From Candidatus Aminicenantes bacterium UBA4085 (GTDB taxonomy: Bacteria > Acidobacteriota > Aminicenantia > Aminicenantales > UBA4085), in contig DFYJ01000094.1 of assembly GCA_002383325.1 (NCBI GenBank), positions 35,151-74,767 on the forward strand: DNA of 39,617 nucleotides, in the 5' to 3' direction. How positions within the stretch are numbered: position 1 is the first letter of the stretch; each line of letters opens with the position of its first letter. The translations under genes were made by a program, and so were the position numbers. The notes beneath the pieces were generated by a model, which was not told where the DNA came from, made no database searches, and saw only the letters and a list, made by a program, of their open reading frames with translations. Shown here in pieces: positions 1 through 8,654 of the stretch.

Positions 1-1126
1 ACGCCACGGATCGGCCGCGCAAGCCGAGCGATCGGAGAAGGCCGTCCCGGATCTGGGCGAACCGCTCCTGGGTCAGGCCCTCCTCGGCCAGGGCCCGGAT
101 ATGGGCGGCGGCCCGACCGGCTAAGTCCGCGGACTCCAGTCCTTGGGCGGACCGGAAAACGAGAGAGAAGGCCCGCCGTCGGACCGGCAGGTCGAAACCG
201 TCCGGGCTTTCGAGTCCGGGAGCTAGGGCTCCAACGGCGGCATCCGTATCCGATTCCGCCAGATAAATCGCGGCGATCTGGAGAGCGTGGAAATCGTCGT
301 CGGCCGGGGTCAGGGGCAGGGGCAGGCCGAAAGCGACGGCAGCCGGCTTGCCCGGCCGCTCGACTAGGAGAGCCCGGGATTCCGTGAGCCGTCGGGCGGC
401 CCGCGCGGGCAGCTTCGGGGTGAAGGTGGCGGGCAGGCTGAGGAAGTCTTCGCGGATGCGATCCGGGAACCCGGCCGGATAGCCGCCGGCCAGGCCGATG
501 ATGATGTTGCCCCGCACGAAATGCTCCCGGTGGAAGTCCCGGACCTCGTCCAGGGTGATGGAAGAGACGGAATCGAGCCACCCCTCCGCGGGATGGGAGC
601 CGGCCATTCCCTCGTGGATCATCCCGGCCAGGATCTCACCGGCCAGTTGATCCTCCCGGCCGCCAGCCAGGAATTCGCGAAGGAGGCCGATCTGGGCCTC
701 CTTGAGGCGCTCAAAATCGATCTCCCGAAAGCCCGGCTCCAGGAGCATCTCGCGCAGGACGGCGTAGAAGGCGTCCAGGTCCTCGCGGAGCACGATGGCC
801 GAAAAGCCCGAGGCTTCGCGGCCGACTTCGAGCCGCAGCTCCGTCCCGAACGGGGCCAGGGCCTCGGCGATCTGGCCCGAAGACCGGCTCCGGCTGCCCC
901 CGTCCGCAAGCAGGGTCCAGGCCAGGCGGCAGAGGCCTTCTTTGCCGGGCGGATCGAAGGCCGAGCCGACCTCGAGGAGAAAGCGAACGGCTACGCAGGG
1001 ACCATCGTCTGCCGGCAGAAGCTCGAGGCCGAGGGACCTGGGATCGTCCCTCCGGCAGCCTGTCAGAATCAGGAGCGAGGCTAAGGCCGCGAGGGCCGCG
1101 ACGGCAGGAGCGTGATGCCGCCTCAT
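1..1126 (-). CDS. M16 (insulinase) family-like lipoprotein, partial, no zinc motif seen
   Basis: The reading frame opens at ATG 1126 and stays open to the left edge, so about 375 codons are present and the C-terminus is missing. The N-terminus has a lipoprotein signal with lipobox LTGC (Cys24), so it should be exported and membrane anchored. The body has the M16 pattern: a GSAFDPPGKEGL stretch, a DAFYAVLREMLLEPGF helix, and later an HREHFVRGNIIIGLAGG segment typical of the end of the first M16 domain. Where active M16 peptidases have HxxEH, this protein reads RLAWTLLADGG, so zinc-binding residues are absent. The start overlaps the stop of the preceding M16-like gene (ATGA), so the two are translationally coupled. 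In paired bacterial M16 systems one subunit is usually catalytic; neither appears to be here. Family assignment is by eye from motifs and is fairly secure; function is unknown. Confidence 0.8.
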   Translation of the reverse strand, partial: MRRHHAPAVAALAALASLLILTGCRRDDPRSLGLELLPADDGPCVAVRFLLEVGSAFDPPGKEGLCRLAWTLLADGGSRSRSSGQIAEALAPFGTELRLEVGREASGFSAIVLREDLDAFYAVLREMLLEPGFREIDFERLKEAQIGLLREFLAGGREDQLAGEILAGMIHEGMAGSHPAEGWLDSVSSITLDEVRDFHREHFVRGNIIIGLAGGYPAGFPDRIREDFLSLPATFTPKLPARAARRLTESRALLVERPGKPAAVAFGLPLPLTPADDDFHALQIAAIYLAESDTDAAVGALAPGLESPDGFDLPVRRRAFSLVFRSAQGLESADLAGRAAAHIRALAEEGLTQERFAQIRDGLLRSLGLRGRSVA

Positions 1127-2544
1127 TCGCGCTCCCCTTTGGCGGCAGCCGCGGCGGGGAGGGGGAGAGTGGGAGGCTCTCCCTCCGCCAGGATGGCGGT
1201 CGCGGAGGCGGCGGAGCGCAGGCCGAGCCGGGCCGCCTCGCGCAGCTCGGAGACGCCGACGCGCTCATAGAGGCCGTTCCATCGGGCCAGGCTTTCCGGG
1301 TCGCCGGTCAGCCCGATCATGCGGGCCAGGCCGGCGGCCTTCCCTTCCGCCGTCTCCAGCGACAGAAGGAGGGCGCGCTGCCGTCCGGATCGGGCCGCCA
1401 GAAGCGCCGCAACCGGGACCAGCTCGGTCCTGAGGCGCTCGACCTCGTCCCGGATGGCCTTCTCAAGGACCGGCAGGCCGTCTTCGGATGCGGCGGAGGC
1501 CCGGATGAGGAAGAAGCCGGAATCCCGTCGGATTTCAAAGGACGCTTGCAGGCTGAGAGCCGTGCGATCCCGGCGTACGAGGCGTTCAAACAGGGGCGAA
1601 GAAGGCGAAAAGGCGGCTGCAGCCAGGAGATCCAGCGCCGCTCGGACTGTTTCCTGATCTTCCAGCGGCGGAGTCCGGAAGCCGATGGCCAAACGGGCTC
1701 GGGTCGGTACGGGCCAGGCGATCCGGATCCGGGGAGGCTCCGCGAAGTCGGACTGGGCCGGGGCCGCCAGGTCGAAGTTCGACTTCTCCCATCCACCGTA
1801 GTAGCGGCGGACCAGGGCCAGGAGGCGGTCGGGGACGACATCGCCGACCGCCAGGAGCACGGCATGATCGGGTGCATAGAAGCGCTGCTTGAAAAGCCGG
1901 GCGGCGGCGGCCGTCTCAGCCGGAAGGTTCGAGCTCTGCCGGATCGCGGCCGCCAACCGTCCATAGGGATGGAAAGGGAAGGCGATTTCGCGCAGGGCAT
2001 CCTCGAGCCGGAGGTCCGGAGCCGCGGTAGCGGATCCGGCCTCGGCCGCCAGGGCCGCGGCTTCGCGGCGGACGCTTTCCGGGCCGATCTCCAGGTTGAT
2101 GATCCGATCGGCTTCGCTTCGCAGCACGTCCTCCAGGCTTTCCCGCCCCATGAAAGCGATGGTGCGGACGAAAGCGTCGGGGCCGGCCAAGCTGGACACG
2201 CGCGCCCCCAGCCGGGCCAGGCCGTCGGGATCGGGGCCTCGGCCGGAGGCGGCCGGGGCCCTGTCCGCCAGCCGGGCGATGAGACGCGAGAATCCCTCCG
2301 TGCCGGGCTCGATCTCGTTGCGAGCGCCCGCCCGGACGATCATGACGAAGATGACGAGGTCGGGCTCGTCGAGAGGGAGTGTCGCCAGAGTCAGGCCGTT
2401 CTCGAGGCGGTCCACGTGGAGGCGCGACGGCGGGAAGGCGGCTCCGGGAGCGGGCCTCGGGGCCGCGGGGGTTCCCGTCAGGGCCAGCAGGGCGATCACG
2501 GCCAAGGACTCCCCGGCCGCGCGGCCGATCCGGCGGAGGCTCAA
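1123..2544 (-). CDS. M16 family-like exported protein, catalytic motif missing
   Basis: About 473 residues from the proposed TTG start, which overlaps the ilvE stop by four bases. No ATG is available; GTG at 2565 or 2499 are alternatives, and the 2499 start has a GGGGAG about nine bases upstream. I prefer 2544 because it keeps a signal peptide with a basic n-region (RRIGR) and a hydrophobic core (LAVIALLALTG). Two M16 repeats are recognisable: RLENGLTLATLPLDEPDLV..GARNEIEPGTEGFSR in the first, and YAPDHAVLLAVGDV at the domain boundary, followed by the second domain. The HxxEH box is replaced by SRLIARLADRA, and the RE/EE metal ligand region reads RREAAALAAEAG. In the second domain the R...Y substrate-clamp pair is only partly kept (LVRRDRTALSLQ). 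It is probably a non-catalytic partner or scaffold in the periplasm, transcribed with ilvE and the next M16-like gene. Confidence 0.8.
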   Translation of the reverse strand: MSLRRIGRAAGESLAVIALLALTGTPAAPRPAPGAAFPPSRLHVDRLENGLTLATLPLDEPDLVIFVMIVRAGARNEIEPGTEGFSRLIARLADRAPAASGRGPDPDGLARLGARVSSLAGPDAFVRTIAFMGRESLEDVLRSEADRIINLEIGPESVRREAAALAAEAGSATAAPDLRLEDALREIAFPFHPYGRLAAAIRQSSNLPAETAAAARLFKQRFYAPDHAVLLAVGDVVPDRLLALVRRYYGGWEKSNFDLAAPAQSDFAEPPRIRIAWPVPTRARLAIGFRTPPLEDQETVRAALDLLAAAAFSPSSPLFERLVRRDRTALSLQASFEIRRDSGFFLIRASAASEDGLPVLEKAIRDEVERLRTELVPVAALLAARSGRQRALLLSLETAEGKAAGLARMIGLTGDPESLARWNGLYERVGVSELREAARLGLRSAASATAILAEGEPPTLPLPAAAAAKGERE

Positions 2545-3506
2545 GCCGAGACGTACGTCAGCCACTTCTCGTAGCGCGAATTCCGGCCCTGGACGATTTC
2601 GAGATAGGCTTCCCTGAGGCGGCCGCAGACCTCGCCGGCCCGGCCGTTCCCTAGGGCTACGGGCTCCTTCGGATCCGCGGGATCGGAGCCGTCGGTGAGC
2701 TTGATGATGGGGACGATCTCGACCGCGGTCCCGGTGAAGAAGGCCTCGTCGGCGGCCAGCAGCTCGTCCTTGGCGATCGGCCCGACCGTCGTCTTGTAGC
2801 CGAGATCGGCGGCGATCTCGAGCACGCTGGTCCGGGTGATGCCTTCCAGGATCGACTCCGAGCGGCTGTTGGTCTTGATGACTCCGTTCTTGACCACGAA
2901 GATGTTCTCCCCGGGGCCCTCGGCGATGCGGCCCTCGAGGTTCAGGAAGACGGCCTCGTCGCAGCCCTTGTCGCGGGCCATCAGGCCGCAGATCGTCGAT
3001 TGGACATAGACGCCGCCCAGCTTGGCCCGGAGGTCGATCTGGCTGATGTGGACCCGGCGCCAGGGCATAAGGTAGACCGAAACGCCGGCCGAAGCCTTCT
3101 CGCCCAAGTAGGCGCCCCACTCCCAGGCGGCGATGACCAGCTCGGCCGGGGAGGCTTTCGGCACCAGGCCGAGGTTGCCGTAAGAGTAGAAGAACAAGGG
3201 CCGGATGTAGCAGGAATCGAGCTCGTTGCGGCGGACGGTCTCCAGGATGGCCTGGGTGATCTCCTCTTGGCCGTAAGGCGGATTCATCTTGATGACGGCG
3301 GCCGAATTCAGGAACCGGTCGACGTGCTCGGGCAGGCGGAAGACGGCCGGCCCTTTGGCTGTCGGGTAGGCCCGAATGCCCTCGAAAGCCGATGTCCCGT
3401 AGTGAAGGGCATGGGTCATGGAGTGGAGAGTGATCTCGGACCAGTCGTGGAATTTCCCCTGATACCAGATGACCTTGGCCTTGGGGAAGTTCGTGGTGTC
3501 GATCAT
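2541..3506 (-). CDS. ilvE: Branched-chain amino acid aminotransferase (class IV, PLP)
   Basis: 321 residues, the usual length for IlvE. It transfers the amino group between glutamate and the keto acids of Leu, Ile and Val in the cytoplasm. Class IV marks are HYGTSAFEGIRAY near residue 40, the YIRP motif, the PLP lysine in AKLGGVYVQS (Lys162), and EGPGENIFVVKNG followed by LEGITR and TGTAVEI, which form the cofactor phosphate and substrate pockets. An in-frame ATG lies five codons upstream (MKESL), but the ATG at 3506 has AAGGAG six bases before it and is preferred. The gene heads an operon with two M16-like genes, an unusual pairing that probably reflects only shared transcription. D-amino-acid aminotransferase or aminodeoxychorismate lyase are the family alternatives; the motif set and C-terminus fit IlvE best. 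Confidence 0.93.
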   Translation of the reverse strand: MIDTTNFPKAKVIWYQGKFHDWSEITLHSMTHALHYGTSAFEGIRAYPTAKGPAVFRLPEHVDRFLNSAAVIKMNPPYGQEEITQAILETVRRNELDSCYIRPLFFYSYGNLGLVPKASPAELVIAAWEWGAYLGEKASAGVSVYLMPWRRVHISQIDLRAKLGGVYVQSTICGLMARDKGCDEAVFLNLEGRIAEGPGENIFVVKNGVIKTNSRSESILEGITRTSVLEIAADLGYKTTVGPIAKDELLAADEAFFTGTAVEIVPIIKLTDGSDPADPKEPVALGNGRAGEVCGRLREAYLEIVQGRNSRYEKWLTYVSA

Positions 3507-3539
3507 CAGAGACTCCTTCATCCTTAGGGGCGCATGGGG

Positions 3540-3545
3540 ATTATC
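3540..3545 (-). promoter_or_regulatory. Possible -10 box of the ilvE promoter
   Basis: On the minus strand the hexamer GATAAT lies 34 bases before the ilvE start. A weak -35 (TTATGG) sits about 16 bases further upstream. The intergenic gap to the neighbouring radical SAM gene is otherwise featureless. Assigned by position and -10 similarity only. Confidence 0.35.
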
Positions 3546-3634
3546 TGAAAGAGTATCTGTACCATAAGTGCCGCGAAAAGGAAAGCCGAACACCTCTCGC
3601 CACAGTTGATAAGGGGCTTATTCAATCGGACCGG

Positions 3635-4585
3635 TCAATGGGATCCGGCCGTCCTCTCATAATAGACCCGGCCGCCGTGGCGGACGGCGCGGAGGCGGCC
3701 TGCGGCCTTCAGGCGACCGGTCATGTCCGCCACCTCGGGCGCCGGAAGGCCCAGCGAGCGGGCCAGGTCCGCGGCCGTCATCGGGCGCCGGCCCAGCGCT
3801 TCCAGAAGGGCCGCCGAGGCATCCGGGGCCGGGGCCGCCTGCTTCTCCCGGCGGAAGTCGGCGATGACCTCGGCCCTTGGACCCAGGAGCAGCCTCACCC
3901 GCCCGAGCTCTTCGGCCGTCAGGGGCCGGGCGCTTTTCTCGGCCGGAGGGCGGACCACGGTGTTGATCTGAACGCGGTCCGGCTGGATCCTGTCGATGGC
4001 CTGCCGCAGCTTGCGCAGATGGGTCGGCCCGTCATTGACGCCTCGGACCAGCATGACCTCGAGCCAGATCCGGCCTTTGAAGCGGCGGCGAAAGCGGACC
4101 AGGCCGTCGACGATCCTGTCCGCGCTCATCCCGGGGTGGGGCCGGTTGACCTTGGCGAAGACGCGGTCCGTCACCGCATCCAGCGACGGCACGACGATGT
4201 CGGCCCGCAGGATGTCGCGCCCGTTGGCCCGCCCGGCCAGAGTCGAAGAATTCGTCAGGACGACGACGGGGACGGCGGTCATCCGCTTGATGCCGTCGAT
4301 GATGCGGCCGATGCCGGCGTGCAGGGTCGGCTCGCCCGAGCCGGAAAAAGTGATCGCGTCGATGCGGACCCCGGAGGCCAGCGCCGCCCGGACCTGGGCC
4401 AGTACGGCCCGGACGGGAACGTAATCCCGCCGGCGGACGGTGGTCCGGCCCCAGGCGCCGAGCTGGCAGTACACGCAGTCCATGGAACAGGTCTTGAAGG
4501 GCAGGATGTCCAGCCCCAGCGAATAGCCCAGCCGCCGCGAGGGGACTGGGCCGTAGATCAGGGCCTTGGGCGTTTCGGGTTTCAA
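3635..4585 (-). CDS. Radical SAM protein of the COG0731 type with C-terminal winged-helix-like tail
   Basis: 316 residues. The cluster motif is CSMDCVYC (Cys33, Cys37, Cys40, CX3CX2C), preceded by YGPVPSRRLGYSLGLD, the hallmark N-terminus of this family, which is related to wyosine-type TYW1 enzymes. FSGSGEPTLH corresponds to the SAM-binding GGE-like motif. The last 60 or so residues (ALLEALGRRPMTAADLARSLGLPAPEVADMTGRL) look like a small winged helix. TTG 4585 is the only start that keeps the conserved N-terminus, because the frame has a stop three codons upstream; a GAGG lies just before it. The substrate is unknown for bacterial members, so I give no gene symbol. It stands alone, in the same orientation as ilvE and divergent from queF. 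Confidence 0.85.
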   Translation of the reverse strand: MKPETPKALIYGPVPSRRLGYSLGLDILPFKTCSMDCVYCQLGAWGRTTVRRRDYVPVRAVLAQVRAALASGVRIDAITFSGSGEPTLHAGIGRIIDGIKRMTAVPVVVLTNSSTLAGRANGRDILRADIVVPSLDAVTDRVFAKVNRPHPGMSADRIVDGLVRFRRRFKGRIWLEVMLVRGVNDGPTHLRKLRQAIDRIQPDRVQINTVVRPPAEKSARPLTAEELGRVRLLLGPRAEVIADFRREKQAAPAPDASAALLEALGRRPMTAADLARSLGLPAPEVADMTGRLKAAGRLRAVRHGGRVYYERTAGSH

Positions 4586-4637
4586 TCGTCCTCACTTCCC
4601 GCCGCCGGAGCCCCTGCGGACTGCGGAGGCGCGAATC

Positions 4638-4646
4638 TGATATAAT
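4638..4646 (+). promoter_or_regulatory. Extended -10 promoter of queF
   Basis: A perfect TATAAT (4641-4646) is preceded by TGA, giving a TGn extended -10 element. No good -35 is visible. Transcription would begin near 4653, leaving a leader of about 23 bases before the queF ATG. Confidence 0.65.
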
Positions 4647-4675
4647 ATCGTATCAAAAAGGACGGACCGCGACCA

Positions 4676-5077
4676 ATGAAGCGCATGAGTTTGAAAGAAG
4701 CCAAGGCCGGACTCGAAGCCCGCCTCCCGGAGATCGAGACATTCCCCAATCAGTTCCCCGGCTACGAAATCCGGATCGACGTCCCGGAATTCACTTCGGT
4801 CTGCCCCAAGACCGGCCTGCCGGACTTCGGCGCCATCACCATCCGGTATGTCCCCAGGAACGGGTGCTTGGAGCTCAAGTCCCTCAAGGAATACATCCTC
4901 GCTTATCGCAACCTGGGCATCTTCTACGAAAACGCCGTCAACCGCATTCTGGAGGACGTGGTCAAAGCCTGCAAGCCGGCGCAGGCGGCCGTCACGGGCG
5001 AGTTCACTCCCCGCGGCGGCATCCAGAGCCGGGTTGAAGCCCGTTATCCCAGGACCCGCCGCCTTTCGGGGATTTAG
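4676..5077 (+). CDS. queF: NADPH-dependent 7-cyano-7-deazaguanine (preQ0) reductase
   Basis: 133 residues, the short unimodular form. It reduces the nitrile of preQ0 to the aminomethyl group of preQ1 in queuosine biosynthesis. The catalytic motif is VCPKTGLPDFG with nucleophile Cys43 (forms the thioimide with preQ0) and Asp50. The QueF signature for NADPH binding follows as ELKSLKEY (residues 66-73). Start ATG 4676 has a weak AAGGA about 13 bases upstream; Met4 is the only alternative. It lies behind a clear TATAAT and 4.3 kb from the queC-queD-queE operon, which makes its substrate preQ0. Between them sit a transporter and a glycosyltransferase on the same strand as queF, possibly co-transcribed. 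Confidence 0.97.
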   Translation: MKRMSLKEAKAGLEARLPEIETFPNQFPGYEIRIDVPEFTSVCPKTGLPDFGAITIRYVPRNGCLELKSLKEYILAYRNLGIFYENAVNRILEDVVKACKPAQAAVTGEFTPRGGIQSRVEARYPRTRRLSGI

Positions 5078-5109
5078 CGCGGACCGCGATCACGTTTCGG
5101 TCCATTCCC

Positions 5110-6012
5110 ATGCCCCCCGCAAACGGCGGAAGATTCGGCCTCAGCGATCTGCTGATGATCGCCACGACGGTCGTCTGGGGCGTCAACGTATCCCTGATCA
5201 AGATCTCGCTTCGCGAAATGACTCCCAATGCCTTCAACGGCTGGCGGCTGCTGCTGACGGGCGTCCTCTTCGTCATCCTCCTGGCCGCCTCGGGGGAGGG
5301 CTTCCGGGTCTCGCGCCGGGACCTTGTCGGCCTGGCTCTTCTTGGAATCGCCGGCAACACCATCTATCAGGCCATCTTCATCCACGGCATCCACGCCACG
5401 ACGGCCGCCAACACCTCGCTGATCCTGTCCACGTCGCCTATCTTCGTGGCCTTGATCGGGGCCGTCCTGCGCATCGAGCGCATCCCTCCCGTCGCCTGGG
5501 CCGGCATCGTGGTCTCCTTCGCCGGCCTCTACCTGGTCATCGCCCTGCGCAACGGGGGGCTGCGCCTCTCCGCCGCCGGGCTGGGAGGCGACGCCCTGAT
5601 CCTCCTGGGCACGGTGCTGTGGGCGGCCTGCACGGTCTTCGCCAAGCCTTACCTCGGCCGCATGTCGCCGCTGAAATATTCGACCCTGACGGTCGGGATC
5701 GGGGTCCTGGGCTACGTGCCGCTGGCCTGGCGCGACATGGCGGCAGTCCGCTTCGCCGATGTGTCCCTGCCGGCTTGGGGAGGGCTGGTTTTCTCCGCCG
5801 TCTTCGCCCTGGTCGTCGGCTACATCGCCTGGTATTACTCGGTCCAGCGGGTCGGCAACGCCCGCACCGCCGTCTACAACAACCTGACTCCGATCTTCGC
5901 CGCCGCCTTCGCCGCCATGATCCTGGGCGAGAGGCTGCGGCCGGCCCAAGCCGCGGGCGCCGCGGTCGTCCTCCTCGGCGTCGGGCTGACCCGGGCCGGG
6001 CGCCGGGCCTGA
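5110..6012 (+). CDS. EamA/DMT superfamily transporter
   Basis: 300 residues with about ten hydrophobic segments arranged as two EamA repeats. Each repeat starts with the family pattern: IATTVVWGVNVSLIK near residue 20 and LILLGTVLWAACTVFAK near residue 160. Each ends with the conserved PIF/ERI and LTPIFAAAFAAMILGERL blocks, where the glutamate before R or L is typical. DMT proteins export metabolites or move nucleotide sugars; the substrate cannot be read from sequence. It follows queF by 32 bases on the same strand. A role with deazaguanine intermediates is possible but rests only on position. No promoter of its own is evident. Confidence 0.9.
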   Translation: MPPANGGRFGLSDLLMIATTVVWGVNVSLIKISLREMTPNAFNGWRLLLTGVLFVILLAASGEGFRVSRRDLVGLALLGIAGNTIYQAIFIHGIHATTAANTSLILSTSPIFVALIGAVLRIERIPPVAWAGIVVSFAGLYLVIALRNGGLRLSAAGLGGDALILLGTVLWAACTVFAKPYLGRMSPLKYSTLTVGIGVLGYVPLAWRDMAAVRFADVSLPAWGGLVFSAVFALVVGYIAWYYSVQRVGNARTAVYNNLTPIFAAAFAAMILGERLRPAQAAGAAVVLLGVGLTRAGRRA

Positions 6013-6048
6013 TTGCCTTCCGCCGCGTCTTTGGGCACAATGGGGCCC

Positions 6049-8028
6049 ATGAGCGATGCCGGCGTCGTCGGCGGCAAGCGGCGGCTTCCGCCTTGGCCCG
6101 TCTGGACCGGAGCCGCCTTCGCCTTTCTCTTCTGCGCGGGCTACAACATCCTGGTCTTCGACCGCGTCCCGCACATCCATGACGAGGCGGCCTACCTCTT
6201 CCAGGCCCGGATTTTCCTGGCCGGCGGCGTGACAGCGCCTCTGCCGCCGGTGCCCGAGGCCTTCGACTTCCCGCACGTCGTGAACGTGGAGCGTTGGTAC
6301 ACCATCTACCCGCCCGGCTTCCCCCTGCTGCTGGCCTTGGGCCTGCTGGCCGGAGCGCCCTGGCTGATCAACCCCCTCTTGGCGGCCTTCGCGGTGATCC
6401 TCTTCTTTGGGCTGGGAGCGGAGATCTACGACCGACGGACGGGCGTGGCGGCGGCCGTCCTGGGTTCGCTGTCGATCTGGCATCTGCTGATGTCCTCGAC
6501 GATGATGTCTCACACCGCCAGCATGGTCTTCAACGCGCTCTTCCTGTTGTTCTTCTTCAGGAGCCTGCGGGAGCCGACCTTCGGCCGCGGCTGGGCCGCC
6601 GGGGCCTGTCTGGGCGCGGCCTTTCTTATCCGCCCCTACAACGCCGCGGTCTTCGGGCTGCCCTTCCTGATCGTGCTGGGCGTGCGGAGCCTGTCCGGCT
6701 TCAAGGCCCGCTGGAGAAATCTTCTGGGCCTGGCCCTGGCCGGCGGGATCTGCCTGGGCGCCTTCCTGGCCTACAATACGGCCACCACCGGATCGCCGCT
6801 CAAGCCCGGTTACATCGCCCGCTACGGCCCGGCCTACTCGGTCATCTTCGGGCGGGCCGCGACTCTGGATTACGACTTCACGCCGCTTGTCTCGGCCCTG
6901 CAGATCGGCGAGAACATGGCCGCGATCAACTCGGACCTGTTCGGCTGGCCGCTGACCTCCCTCTGGCTCCTGCCCTTCGCCTTCTGGGCCGGCTGGAAGC
7001 GCCGGGAGGAGCGCGGCCGCGACCTCCTGCTGCTGGCCGGCTTCGCCTCCATGGTCGTGGGGTTCTTCTTTTTCTGGGGCGCCTTCATCGTCCTGGGCGC
7101 CAGGATGTTCTTTGACGCCCTGCCCCTGCTGATCCTCTTGAGCGCCAAGGGCCTGACCAGGGCCCCGGGGCTCCTGGCCGCCCGCACGCCCCGCCTCGGC
7201 GAAGCCGTCTGGCGCAAGGCGGCGGCCGCCGTCCTGGCCCTGTCGACTATCTATGCCTTCGCCGTTCGCTTCCCGGCCTGGGCCGCGCCGTCCTGGACGG
7301 AGTGGTACTACGAGCGCTACGACCACAATATGTGCGGGGCCTCGGCCTGGGTCGGCAACGCCCTCGAGCCCCTCGATCTGGGCCGCTCCGTCGTAGTCAT
7401 GAAGATGCTCTATGCCCCGCTGACCGGCTTCCCGACCGGCTGGTGGGGCTCGGGCTTCCTCTACGACACGCCGCGGATGAATGGCCGGGTCCTTTTTGCC
7501 AACGACCGGGGCGACGGCGTCACCCGCGAGCTGATGCGGGCCTATCCGGACCGGGCCTTCTACGCCTATGTCGGCACCCTGGAGAAGGGCCTGCTCGTAC
7601 CTCTGCGCGAGGAAGGGACGGCCGTGCGGCGCGGACCACCCGTCGTGCCGTCCGTCCGCCCGCGGCGCTCGGTCGAGCTTCTGGCTTCGCCGGAGGGCCT
7701 GTTCAAGATGTATTCGCCGGGCTTCCGGGCTTTCCTTGAGGAGCGGCTGCGGGGCGAAGGCTGGGCGGCCCTTGACGTCGAGAGCCTGCGGGCGGAAGGG
7801 GCCCGGCTCCAGCAGGCCCGCGAGTTCCGGCCGGCCGCCTACGCCTTCGAGGCCGCCCTGCAGCTGGAAAAGAATCCCAAGGTCCGCTGGCCGATCCTCA
7901 TCTCGCTCGGCCAGTGCTACGTCAAGACCGGCCAGGCAGCCGAAGCCCGGCGCATCTCCGACAAGTTCGCCGAGGCCGGGTACCGCGGCAAGAAGCTGTT
8001 CTTCATCCTGCCCGAAAGAGGATTTTAG
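6049..8028 (+). CDS. GT-C membrane glycosyltransferase (GT39/PMT-like) with C-terminal TPR-like tail
   Basis: About 659 residues from ATG 6049 (ATG 6040 is an in-frame alternative). After a first membrane segment comes an extracytoplasmic loop with the acidic pair HIHDEAAYLFQARIF, the DE motif of GT-C enzymes that use polyprenyl-phosphate sugars, then ERWYTIYPPGFPLLLALG, also typical. Roughly ten further hydrophobic segments run to about residue 420. The rest is soluble, and its end (FRPAAYAFEAALQLEKNPKVRWPILISLGQCYVKTGQ) looks like one or two tetratricopeptide repeats. It likely transfers a sugar or mannose-like residue to protein or glycolipid on the periplasmic face. The stop overlaps the convergent queE stop by four bases. 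The start has no clear ribosome binding site. Confidence 0.82.
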   Translation: MSDAGVVGGKRRLPPWPVWTGAAFAFLFCAGYNILVFDRVPHIHDEAAYLFQARIFLAGGVTAPLPPVPEAFDFPHVVNVERWYTIYPPGFPLLLALGLLAGAPWLINPLLAAFAVILFFGLGAEIYDRRTGVAAAVLGSLSIWHLLMSSTMMSHTASMVFNALFLLFFFRSLREPTFGRGWAAGACLGAAFLIRPYNAAVFGLPFLIVLGVRSLSGFKARWRNLLGLALAGGICLGAFLAYNTATTGSPLKPGYIARYGPAYSVIFGRAATLDYDFTPLVSALQIGENMAAINSDLFGWPLTSLWLLPFAFWAGWKRREERGRDLLLLAGFASMVVGFFFFWGAFIVLGARMFFDALPLLILLSAKGLTRAPGLLAARTPRLGEAVWRKAAAAVLALSTIYAFAVRFPAWAAPSWTEWYYERYDHNMCGASAWVGNALEPLDLGRSVVVMKMLYAPLTGFPTGWWGSGFLYDTPRMNGRVLFANDRGDGVTRELMRAYPDRAFYAYVGTLEKGLLVPLREEGTAVRRGPPVVPSVRPRRSVELLASPEGLFKMYSPGFRAFLEERLRGEGWAALDVESLRAEGARLQQAREFRPAAYAFEAALQLEKNPKVRWPILISLGQCYVKTGQAAEARRISDKFAEAGYRGKKLFFILPERGF

Positions 8029-8654
8029 GGCAGGCGCAGGATTTTATGCAGCTGGACGCCCAGGCGGACGTTCGGCAAGCCGTCTTTGGCGGCCCGTTCC
8101 AGGAAGCCTAAGGTCCGAATGAGGCTGACTTGGGAATTGGATTCCAGCTGCAGCCGCAGCGGGATGGAGGCCGGGAAGGCCGCGCGGACACGCCGGATCG
8201 CGGCCCAGGTCAGCTCGCGCGAGACGACCAGCTTCACTTCCGAGGCCTTCCTTTTATAGACGGGCCGCGTCCCATAGCCGGGCGGCTTGGGCGAGACCGT
8301 CCACCAGTCGGCCGGCAGCCGCCGCTCGAGGCGGCCGTTGGTCTCGACCTGGACCCGGAAGCCCTCGGCCCGCAGACGGCGGGCCAGCCGCCCGACATCC
8401 TGCAGGAGCGGCTCGCCGCCCGTCAGACAGACCCACTCCGCGCCCGATCGATCGCGGAGGCGGAGGCACTCGGCCGTCACGGACTCGATCGAAGCGGTCC
8501 GCCCGCCGGTCCAAGCCCGCCTGGTATCGCAGAAGCGGCAGCGCAGGTTGCAGCCGGCCAGGCGGACGAAGAGGGTCGGTTCTCCCTGGCGCTCGCCCTC
8601 GCCCTGCAGCGAGGCGAAGATCTCAACGATCTTCAGTATAGGTGGCCGAGGCAT
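8025..8654 (-). CDS. queE: 7-carboxy-7-deazaguanine synthase (radical SAM)
   Basis: 209 residues. It rearranges 6-carboxytetrahydropterin to 7-carboxy-7-deazaguanine with SAM and Mg2+. The N-terminus IVEIFASLQGEGERQGEPTL is the substrate-binding signature, followed by CNLRCRFCDT (Cys35, Cys39, Cys42, CX3CX2C with the Thr used for Mg2+) and VCLTGGEPLLQD (the GGE motif). VSPKP near residue 120 is also conserved. ATG 8654 has GGAG seven bases upstream and lies inside queD, overlapping it by 32 bases. It is the last gene of the queC-queD-queE operon. The tail converges with the glycosyltransferase gene. Confidence 0.95.
   Translation of the reverse strand: MPRPPILKIVEIFASLQGEGERQGEPTLFVRLAGCNLRCRFCDTRRAWTGGRTASIESVTAECLRLRDRSGAEWVCLTGGEPLLQDVGRLARRLRAEGFRVQVETNGRLERRLPADWWTVSPKPPGYGTRPVYKRKASEVKLVVSRELTWAAIRRVRAAFPASIPLRLQLESNSQVSLIRTLGFLERAAKDGLPNVRLGVQLHKILRLP

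Noticed and set aside
5074..7326. A 750-codon open frame antisense to the transporter and glycosyltransferase
   Set aside because: Same low-complexity shadow composition; the plus strand encodes conserved membrane proteins.
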